Below are positions 9,101 through 14,250 of a stretch of DNA of 15,503 nucleotides, in pieces (position 1 is the first letter of the stretch; every line of letters starts with the position of its first letter). Source of the stretch: Euryarchaeota archaeon UBA250 (lineage in GTDB: Archaea; Thermoplasmatota; Poseidoniia; Poseidoniales; Thalassarchaeaceae). The stretch covers positions 1 through 15,503 of the forward strand of contig DATW01000005.1 of the NCBI GenBank assembly GCA_002504845.1. Direction: 5' to 3'. Below the pieces are notes generated by a model. It had not been told where the DNA came from, ran no database searches, and saw only the letters and a list, made by a program, of their open reading frames with translations. Made by a program: the position numbers and the translations under genes.

Positions 9101-9584
9101 GATGGGTATTCATGTTGCACTCGCCCCACAGCACAGTGAGATTCGCTGGGCGAACGAACGTCTCCCCGACGAATCTTACGTTCTCTTGGAAGTAGACGAT
9201 GTCTGGCATCTGATCGCCATCTATGTCGGCTATCTCTATCTGCTGACTGTTCGCAGTCTGGAAGATGCTCTGTCGCTGAGAGTCTCCAACGCCTCCTGCG
9301 ATGAATATGTCTTGTCTGTCGGGGAAGCCCCCTGCACCGTCATTGAACATCGATGTGAGGTAGAAGCCCATGCTGCTCGATGCGGCGATATCATTGTCAC
9401 CGTCACAGTCGAGGTCGCCTGTTGCTACGAAATGGGGGTCTCTTTGCACGGCATATTGGGTAATCTGCGAAGCGCTTGCAGCTGGTACAAGAGAAACCAA
9501 GGTCATGGAGACCATCATCACCACGAGGGTGATTGCCTTGGCCCTCCTATTCTCAGTTCTTTTCACGTTGGCTCCGCTGCGCAT
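3111..9584 (-). CDS. Giant multi-domain surface protein: FG-GAP-like loops, two MAM-like modules, amidotransferase-like fold, membrane anchor
   Basis: 2157 residues, acidic, rich in Asp, Asn, Ser, Thr and N-x-S/T sequons. Residues 8-38 are a signal peptide (KRTENRRAK, hydrophobic core, ASA cleavage site). Residues 50-400 hold five Asp-rich Ca-binding loops of FG-GAP/VCBS type, at 57-65, 120-128, 183-191, 329-337 and 381-389. Two large MAM/LamG-like beta modules (about 568-816 and 942-1192) each end in a G-F-A-(F/I)-D-N-I signature; CARDB-like strands lie around 525-560, 820-930 and 1200-1262. Residues 1398-1646 resemble a type 1 glutamine amidotransferase-like fold. Ig-like modules fill about 1790-2056; a Cys pair (2063, 2072) precedes the membrane segment at 2079-2100. 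The last 57 residues are a cytoplasmic tail containing DPVEAYVQQM and GYPEDYARQYA. Start: ATG at 9584 has no ribosome binding site; an in-frame GTG at 9566 has GGAG just upstream and gives a tighter signal peptide. Probable role is cell-surface binding, perhaps of glycans or particles; no peptidase motif is seen. Confidence 0.85.
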   Translation of the reverse strand: MRSGANVKRTENRRAKAITLVVMMVSMTLVSLVPAASASQITQYAVQRDPHFVATGDLDCDGDNDIAASSSMGFYLTSMFNDGAGGFPDRQDIFIAGGVGDSQRQSIFQTANSQQIEIADIDGDQMPDIVYFQENVRFVGETFVRPANLTVLWGECNMNTHQWSRDIIEIPSHPFSQGMDVGDIDDDGDDDIILATMTPDGGQTYLEVFKGPDPGPQADQTILVPAPTYGHYSYIELGQWGEDLAEDPFTGQTLPGECEDLDLWVLRTPRYNPGAGYSVGNYDNMTVIEFDCVTGLYADPNVGGSAAAAVHDFTLDAEHGYELQIDVEDTDGDGIIDMVAAVDGIEGRVSYATRSGVNSNWDTRNYINLGNYKGASITIADVNGDDNMDFFVPTELTLTRLQDSTSKNQTYTTVENLRELNSVEIILSDAQGTGYLSPISFDVGRRPTVAVPAQLKDDGDGSSALEIIIGQRDYSYRFSSGAMWMDTLGWPGAGDFLSVLTLDNQDVAIDGLTIAPASTDPATGSAQLGEGTRFVNVTLMNTGLNPVSGSVDLDLAVKEVTGGVDTVVYSNDFDGTTESSNCASCTWTGVSYTSDFSPGTSWHEERNSTALTENVSTYEADHNPTNYMWAGLDYNGTDENNSGYFNNMDEAFILQNVDLTGSDAAFLDVSILCSVAYTNLFLSEPYVVQERWLYEDSCGIEAFSEGRGWERVWFQGGYDQDRYFNLLALNQDPELEIKNFAIYPYYLTEWTNYTEGGSEDNSTNTLESIDLTPYAGEVIDLRFRFRSGLVGSVGTVDTSYDSGFDGFAFDNITVRKRNTAFGEEQSISQQVSFQPLAAGEQREISLSADFIDNKTYYISTTLSNFNGFVDQDPINDALKFQTLVRNLYDPGLAADPFVDFEPGVRYASAEYPIDVRVQNFGNTIVNWTTEAEIFNALPDLTAIEDFSGINPIWTDDNDQEGKENGTRLDDSTTSNQALPQNQGVFKNFAYWLGDPDIGYGDNWDETLTVGPVAVSQTDSDYTYASWDYYAEGDYLQDQFGNVLAVRDSASLTVDWTKSGQSYTGLAYGSWVDLNENGVQRTNPEDPNFHACEDFDNDGNYDEAEYFGDRNDQGNYIVWFDSESIVKSVVLDLTHIVIQNRTSEEPQEWRDECTSLADAEVTLTWRFTSNGDGVNGNAGLAGFAIDNIRFEEFTFEDDGNYSVPVNGLDSQEGMTVSLGTHDFDSGLYRIDVRTIFDNNDPTQKWYLAEEVNPSNNFSKVQFSIDSAEITLLQPNVLDCVGDVTYECVYPISSTSAHTYSLPILNGVIEGVYEVTMTVVDTTTGQTVWQANSDNGPFDLVPHQRTFANWSVGSNVEIGSSGMFNAWEDSRKYNLSWAAKLVSDDSDNGNVRFFEIAFMDHIDVAILSNPTDQNRLQRVKSDLEAMGMVYTQFRTNEWEDYVTQDWAGVYDKILLPWQTDYNAEYGEYYQKLNELRGDGLSTNDVLDDFMVNGGTLQVHLGPYRNDYVPDNLPFGMDIQERDPSNSTIRFDYEDVRVIDRYHPLLSNIELSYLQSVHAGQYVARSGLDISQVQPNQVPSACGGRISDPLGTFHSLLGSVEYGSQSLLSLCNRGNGGMIVTTMDVENPSFSEPYGSESMPLLSNMLGYSVTPYPVDFGIAGDTFDLTINGEAPSINTVTKAYNTVYIKSNSQLQFSYVSEQSGLIADWTLEPGGEDSVTGWDNEIVDPGEYSWVSQTSADLPTLGSFCVEDTLSSTGCFLGAEWLLTLYLHDAEGHTRMTYVRLITNDTLADEEDPTASFSMVQDDLTDEFVTSDGTKTVGGVEWDVYRVRLTPTGDISLSFTGADSIDPDAPEGETGIQMYSWRVYFDYPVTSQPSLEGHLFEVPASAGGDAFTYTFRNVTSDGVLENQIRLELIVYDKAGKDSSKARMYFVVVGEDYGDDPPVVSFSSPKPNDSQTEDRVTISGTVVSGAENSDVRIQVALDAVTLDLSPTPKNTQKAIGKYNETGLLGDGASFSITLDISDLYSETDGVLSTVYIRIIEGDGVRYTTTSSEDIYLLKRSSDPCERDPSADGCDTEGQGLGLIIPIVGALLLVLAIAGVTLSMRGRGSSAVSDEIRSFQGVEDMDPVEAYVQQMVGQGYPEDYARQYAQDYYANLEKK

Positions 9585-9649
9585 AGCAGCGCGGAGATAC
9601 AGGGCTCTCTTATTGTTTACCGAGAGTTGAGCAGCGAATTATGCCGGAT

Positions 9650-10258
9650 TCATTCTCTGTAGACTTGTATCCAAGACGGCGAAGGAGAGTACTCCTCGCC
9701 CTGTTCTGTAAGAATTTTATCTACTTTCCCTGCAACCCACAAACGCCTGAGTGCGATTGATACTGCAATATCGTCGAGACTTGTTCTTTCTGAAAGAATG
9801 CTGGCTATAGTCTCAGGCAGCATGGAGGAAATTCCATGCTCAGTGACCACGATGGCGAGTACCAATCTAAGCCATTCTTCCGTGAGTGGATCGTTAGATA
9901 TGGAATCAGGAGGGATTTCTGGCTCGGGCATCTCAGATATGAATGAACGGAGCTCCTCCTCGTCCAAGGGTGGTGGCTTATTTGATTCTAAATTCTCGGA
10001 AGGATCGAATGAGCCTATCTCTCGTATGACTGCAGGGATCTTGGATGGATCGGGAGGTGGCCCGGGGAGCACCGACGATCCTTCGGGAGCGTTCTCATCG
10101 TTCGATTGCTGGTCTTGTTGAGTCATCTCCATCATCCAGCCACAATCCCCTTCAAGGCCCATCTGCTCGACGAAATGTTTCACCCAAGCTTCAGGCCCCT
10201 CGATCACAGTGACTATGTCATTCGGCTCATGTCTGAAAGAAAATCTCATTTTTACCAT
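9650..10258 (-). CDS. Uncharacterised acidic two-part protein, translationally linked to acnA
   Basis: I do not recognise this family. The ATG at 10258 is chosen (202 residues) because GAGGGGTG lies 7 bases upstream; an upstream in-frame TTG at 10282 would overlap acnA and has no such site. Residues 1-40 look like a small beta-strand plus helix unit (MRFSFRHEP, VTVIEGPEAWVKHFVEQM). Residues 45-125 are a low-complexity, acidic, Pro-rich linker. Residues 125-202 are predicted helical: TEEWLRLVLAIVVTEHG, then LPETIASILSE, LDDIAVSIALRRLWVAGKV and a short polar end (PSPSWIQVY), which could be a winged-helix-like fold. There is no signal peptide or membrane segment and no catalytic motif. Being 13 bases behind acnA, it is almost surely co-transcribed. 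It could be a regulator or a protein-protein adaptor; this is inference only. Confidence 0.75.
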   Translation of the reverse strand: MVKMRFSFRHEPNDIVTVIEGPEAWVKHFVEQMGLEGDCGWMMEMTQQDQQSNDENAPEGSSVLPGPPPDPSKIPAVIREIGSFDPSENLESNKPPPLDEEELRSFISEMPEPEIPPDSISNDPLTEEWLRLVLAIVVTEHGISSMLPETIASILSERTSLDDIAVSIALRRLWVAGKVDKILTEQGEEYSPSPSWIQVYRE

Positions 10259-10265
10259 GCAAAAA

Positions 10266-10273
10266 CACCCCTC
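10266..10273 (-). promoter_or_regulatory. Ribosome binding site overlapping the acnA stop codon
   Basis: On the - strand GAGGGGTG begins inside the acnA TGA (10272-10274) and sits 7 bases before the ATG at 10258. It decides the start of the downstream unknown gene over the TTG at 10282 and implies that ribosomes ending acnA can restart there. Confidence 0.6.
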
Positions 10274-12956
10274 AATCAGCAAGTCCCCTTAGAACGGTCT
10301 GAAGAATACCTCCATTGCGGTAGTATTCCACCTCAACAGGAGTATCGAGCCTGACTACTGCCTCGAAGCGTATTGTTGAGCCATCTTCCTTTCTAGCCTT
10401 AATGGGGATGTTCTGACCCGGCTCAAGGGCTATGTCTGCGGGTATGTCGAATGACTCAGTGCCGTTGAGACCAAGGGAATTGGCATCATCCCCCTCTGCG
10501 AATGTTAGGGGAAGGATGCCCATTCCAACGAGGTTTGAACGATGAATCCGTTCAAAGGAAGTTGCGATTACAGCCCTGACTCCAAGTAGTAATGGGCCCT
10601 TAGCAGCCCAATCCCTGCTGCTGCCCGTACCGTATTGGCTGCCTGCAATTACAATAAGCGGGGTGCCCTCATCCCGATACCTCCTGCTTGCCTCGAATAT
10701 AGATACAACATCCCCGGAGGCCATGTGTGTGGTGAATCCGCCCGTTGTTTCTGGTGCTAGCTTGTTTCTGATACGGACATTTGCAAAAGTGCCCCTCATC
10801 ATGACCTCGTGATTGCCTCTCCTGCTGCCATATGAATTGAAGTCTCGAGGGGATATGCCCTTATCTGTCAAATACAAGCCGGCTGAAGAAGTCGATGCGA
10901 ATGATCCAGCGGGACTGATGTGGTCCGTAGTAACGCTGTCATCAAGCACCAGTAACGCTCTTGCGCCTATTATCGGGTCTATCGGTTCGATATTTCTGGG
11001 GATGCCGCTTAGGAATGTTGGGCGCCTTACATAGGTCGAATCCGGGTCCCAATCGTAAAGCTGCGATGTCGTCGCTGGTATAGACTCCCATCTGGGCTCG
11101 GTGAGTACGTCCGCGTATCTATCCCTGTACATCTCTGGAGTTATTGCCTCTGAGACTACGGCGCTTATCTCAGCATCTGATGGCCATAAGTCGGCCAGCA
11201 TTATTGGATTTCCGTCCGAATCATGGCCCATTGGGTCCGTGGAGAAATCGAAGTCGAGATGCCCTGCTATGGCATAAGCGACGACTAGTGGGGGGCTTGC
11301 GAGATAGTTTGCTTTCACCTTGGCATGGACGCGTCCCTCGAAGTTCCTATTTCCAGATAGCACGCTACCGACTACAAGATCGGCCGAATCTATGGCGGAT
11401 TCTATATCGTCATCTAATGGGCCTGAGTTTCCTATGCATGTTGTACAGCCATATCCGACAGTATTGAATCCCAAAATACTGAGGTCTCCGTCAAGATTTG
11501 CCGCCTCGAGGTACTCAGTAACGACTCTTGATCCGGGAGCAAGGCTCGGTTTGACCCACGGTTTGATCGATAGCCCTGCCTTTACAGCATTCTTGGCAAG
11601 AAGTCCGGCAGCAACCATCACCGAGGGATTACTGGTGTTCGTGCAGCTGGTAATAGCTGCTATGACCACTGAACCATGGCTCAAATCTCCACTTCTATCT
11701 GAGAGATTCTGAGTTGCGCATACATCGCTCTGATCGACACCATGTCCAGAGTGACCCACAGGGGCTGTAAGGGAATCTCTCCAGTGTTCCCTCATCCCCG
11801 AAAGTGCGACTCGATCCTGAGGCCTCTTTGGCCCTGCCAACGAGGATTCAACAGAAGAAAGATCGAGTTTCAGAGTGGAAGTGAACAGGGGCGGCGAGTC
11901 TGATTCTATTCTGAAGAGGCGGTTCGCTCGAAGGTATCTCTCGATGTCATCCACTATCGATTGTTCACGCCCTGAATTTTTCAGATAATTCATGGTAGTT
12001 GAGTCAGCGGGGAAGAATCCACATGTTGCACCGTACTCTGGAGCCATGTTAGCAATTGTAGCTCTGTCTGGAAGACTGAGTGCGTCAAGACCCTCGCCAT
12101 AAAATTCTACGAAGCGCCCGACAACTCCGTGATCCCTCAGCATCTCTACAATCCGTAGAGCCATGTCTGTGGCGGTTACTCCTGGGCTTAGTGAACCGGT
12201 CAGCTCCATGCCCACCACTTCTGGCAGGAGCATGTAGATCGGCTGGCCGAGCATGACCGCCTCAGCCTCTATTCCCCCGACGCCCCATCCGAGTACCCCG
12301 AGTCCGTTTATCATCGTGGTGTGGCTGTCGGTGCCGACTAGCGAATCTGGCAACCATAGGCCTTCTTCCTCACGAGCAACGGTTGCAATCCATTCGAGAT
12401 TTACTTGGTGTACGATTCCACGTCCGGGAGGTACTGCTCTGAAGTTATCAAACGATGACTGCCCCCACTTCAAGAAAGAGTAGCGTTCCATATTCCTACG
12501 ATATTCATGGTCAAGATTGAGTTCGAGTGCATCGGGTATTAATCCGGAAGCATCGACTTGAATGCTGTGATCTATGACTAGATCGACTGGAACTTGAGGA
12601 TTTACTTTGGAGGGGTCTCCGCCCATCTCAACAATTGCATCCCTCATGGCAGCTATGTCGACAACAGCGGGAACACCCGTGAAGTCCTGCAGAAGGACGC
12701 GGCTTGGACGATATGGGATCTCGGCCCTATCGCACCCCGGCTTCCATGATGCAATTCTCAGTACGTCGTCTTCAGTTATCAGATGGCCATCACATCTTCT
12801 GAGTGCTGCCTCCAATAAGATTCGTATTGTGTATGGCATATCTTGGATGCTGCAAGCGCCATTCTCCTCCAGCGATTCTATCGAAACAAACCTGCCTTCA
12901 GAGCCATCTGAGGTCTCGAATGACCTAAGTGCACCGAACGGTATCCCGTGAGCCAT
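10272..12956 (-). CDS. acnA: Aconitate hydratase, AcnA/IRP1 type
   Basis: 894 residues, the normal full length for this type. It interconverts citrate and isocitrate via cis-aconitate in the cytoplasm, using a [4Fe-4S] cluster. Family blocks appear in order: LVIDHSIQVD (126-135), GIVHQVNLEW (180-189), GTDSHTTMINGLGVLGWGVGG (208-228), the MAPEYGATCGFFPAD block (304-318), AITSCTNTSNPSV (434-446), GYGCTTCIGNSGPL (501-514), SGNRNFEGRVHAKVKANYLASPP (534-556), then the swivel domain with DSVTTDHISPAGS (673-685), SYGSRRGNHEVMMRGTF (708-724), SQYGTGSSRDWAAKGP (773-788) and ERIHRSNLVGMGILPL (802-817). C438, C504 and C507 are the three expected cluster ligands. The domain order matches AcnA/IRP1, not AcnB. 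Start ATG has AAAGGG about 9 bases upstream. It follows the cyclophilin gene by 52 bases and precedes the unknown gene by 13. No frameshift or missing active-site block is visible. RNA binding as in IRP1 cannot be judged from sequence. Confidence 0.97.
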   Translation of the reverse strand: MAHGIPFGALRSFETSDGSEGRFVSIESLEENGACSIQDMPYTIRILLEAALRRCDGHLITEDDVLRIASWKPGCDRAEIPYRPSRVLLQDFTGVPAVVDIAAMRDAIVEMGGDPSKVNPQVPVDLVIDHSIQVDASGLIPDALELNLDHEYRRNMERYSFLKWGQSSFDNFRAVPPGRGIVHQVNLEWIATVAREEEGLWLPDSLVGTDSHTTMINGLGVLGWGVGGIEAEAVMLGQPIYMLLPEVVGMELTGSLSPGVTATDMALRIVEMLRDHGVVGRFVEFYGEGLDALSLPDRATIANMAPEYGATCGFFPADSTTMNYLKNSGREQSIVDDIERYLRANRLFRIESDSPPLFTSTLKLDLSSVESSLAGPKRPQDRVALSGMREHWRDSLTAPVGHSGHGVDQSDVCATQNLSDRSGDLSHGSVVIAAITSCTNTSNPSVMVAAGLLAKNAVKAGLSIKPWVKPSLAPGSRVVTEYLEAANLDGDLSILGFNTVGYGCTTCIGNSGPLDDDIESAIDSADLVVGSVLSGNRNFEGRVHAKVKANYLASPPLVVAYAIAGHLDFDFSTDPMGHDSDGNPIMLADLWPSDAEISAVVSEAITPEMYRDRYADVLTEPRWESIPATTSQLYDWDPDSTYVRRPTFLSGIPRNIEPIDPIIGARALLVLDDSVTTDHISPAGSFASTSSAGLYLTDKGISPRDFNSYGSRRGNHEVMMRGTFANVRIRNKLAPETTGGFTTHMASGDVVSIFEASRRYRDEGTPLIVIAGSQYGTGSSRDWAAKGPLLLGVRAVIATSFERIHRSNLVGMGILPLTFAEGDDANSLGLNGTESFDIPADIALEPGQNIPIKARKEDGSTIRFEAVVRLDTPVEVEYYRNGGILQTVLRGLAD

Positions 12957-13008
12957 CGAAGAGGGCCCTTTGACTCAAGCAATTGAAGATGCCGACTCAG
13001 ACGTGTAT

Positions 13009-14130
13009 TCATTGTAAGACTGCAGATATCAAAACAACTGGATTAACCGGACGATCTGCAGGATCGTTCCCACTTCCGTCATGAGTTGGGACCTCGCTTA
13101 TACTGGTAACAACGTCACAGCCAGATACTATGGAGCCGAAAACCGTATGCTTGCCGTCCAACCATTCTGGCGCGCTATCCTCGGGAATGAGGAAGAATTG
13201 GCTCCCTCCCGTATTCGCTTGCGAGGTCTTAGCCATCGAGATGGTGCATGACTCGTGTAAGAGGCCGTTATCCGCCTCATCAGGAAGAGTGTAGCTGGTA
13301 GGGGAGCAATCTTGAGGAGAGGTCGCCTGCTGCCCGTTACAGTACCCATAGAATCCGGAAGCATACCCTCCAGTTCCATCGGAATTTTGGAAATCGCCGC
13401 CTTGTATCATGAAATTGTCAATCACCCTGTGAAATGAGGTGCCATCATACATTCCATTCTCAACATGTTCTATGAAACTGGCAACGTGATCGGGGGCATC
13501 GTTGGGATAAAGCTGAATCTCGATATCGTCCGTGACTTTCTGAGCTCCCTGATGAGGGTAGTAACTGACTGTCATGATGACGGTGTCCCCCTCGGCGGCT
13601 GTATTCGAATCCCCTTCGCCGATGCTGCCGATGATTTCCCTGCCTTGTCCAAATATTGCCAGGAGGATTATCCCGGAAACGAACATCGCTAGGAGGCCGA
13701 AGGGGGTCGGTTCGCCGTTGGCGAATAATGAAAATCCACGCCCCACGTATATTCCTGATTCATCCATCATCGACATCAGGCTATTCAATTGCCTTCTTGT
13801 CTCTTTATTTGCCGAGTCGATTTTCTGTGCTCTTTCGAGGCTCTTCCTAGCGTCTTTCCATGCTTGGCGTCGTATGGACTCATCTGCCTGACCCCTTGAC
13901 ATATGGATCGTGCCTGCTGTTCTGATAAGCAACACCTGGTCGCCTTTTTTCAAATCGTCATCCCATGCATCTCTCAACAGATTCAGGGCTAAATCGTAGT
14001 CTCCGGATTCCGATGCTGTATTCGCTTTACTCGCGGCATCCTTGACCTTGGAGCTGGCTGGCATGGGCTTAGCGAGAGGGTGTTTACTGAAAACTTGACG
14101 GGTCAATCGATGAGTTGATTTTGAATGCAT
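13009..14130 (-). CDS. Membrane-anchored TPR-cyclophilin (peptidyl-prolyl cis-trans isomerase)
   Basis: 373 residues. The N-terminal basic stretch and residues 27-120 are helical and TPR-like (SGDYDLALNLLRDAW, WKDARKSLERAQKIDSANKE). Residues 143-161 (PFGLLAMFVSGIILLAIFG) form one membrane segment. Residues 182-373 are a cyclophilin domain: FHRVIDNFMIQGGDF (233-247) with catalytic Arg235, SMAKTSQANTGGSQFFLI (298-315), and WLDGKHTVFG (323-332) with the family Trp and His. With the TPR part inside, the isomerase would face outside the membrane. A loop insertion after GGDF holds Cys264 and Cys275; Cys295 and Cys338 complete four Cys that could form disulfides, as expected outside the cell. Start ATG at 14130 has GGGAG 8 bases upstream; the later Met23 has no such site. 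Probable role: proline isomerisation during folding of exported proteins. It may head a transcript with acnA, 52 bases downstream. Confidence 0.92.
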   Translation of the reverse strand: MHSKSTHRLTRQVFSKHPLAKPMPASSKVKDAASKANTASESGDYDLALNLLRDAWDDDLKKGDQVLLIRTAGTIHMSRGQADESIRRQAWKDARKSLERAQKIDSANKETRRQLNSLMSMMDESGIYVGRGFSLFANGEPTPFGLLAMFVSGIILLAIFGQGREIIGSIGEGDSNTAAEGDTVIMTVSYYPHQGAQKVTDDIEIQLYPNDAPDHVASFIEHVENGMYDGTSFHRVIDNFMIQGGDFQNSDGTGGYASGFYGYCNGQQATSPQDCSPTSYTLPDEADNGLLHESCTISMAKTSQANTGGSQFFLIPEDSAPEWLDGKHTVFGSIVSGCDVVTSISEVPTHDGSGNDPADRPVNPVVLISAVLQ

Positions 14131-14250
14131 TTGAGAGTCTCCCGGGGTTTGAAATTTTGACAGACGGGACGCGAATGTCTAAGTTCGTCACTCCTCAGCG
14201 AGGGCCGCTCGTATGCTGTGCGTGCGATAGCAAAGGTGTGTATTCCGGAC
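14131..14250. promoter_or_regulatory. Divergent intergenic region between cyclophilin and korA
   Basis: These 120 bases must hold the promoters of both divergent genes. An A/T-rich core, GAAATTTTGA (14151-14160), is the best TATA-like candidate for either direction. AAAGGTG (14232-14238) is a possible ribosome binding site for korA, and CGGGAG on the - strand (about 14139-14144) serves the cyclophilin. No long repeat or operator-like palindrome is evident. Confidence 0.4.

Noticed and set aside
3111..9584. Giant protein as a secreted peptidase of the immune inhibitor A type
   Set aside because: The MAM-like signatures recall that family, but no HExxH metal site is visible in the 2157 residues.
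8892..9662. 256-codon open frame on the + strand
   Set aside because: It is antisense to the signal peptide and Ca-binding loops of the giant protein, whose motifs are clear on the - strand; the + translation has no recognisable pattern.
12957..13008. Direct repeat GACTCA and palindrome AGGGCCCT between cyclophilin and acnA as an operator
   Set aside because: Six- and eight-base matches are expected by chance and no spacing or symmetry supports a binding site.
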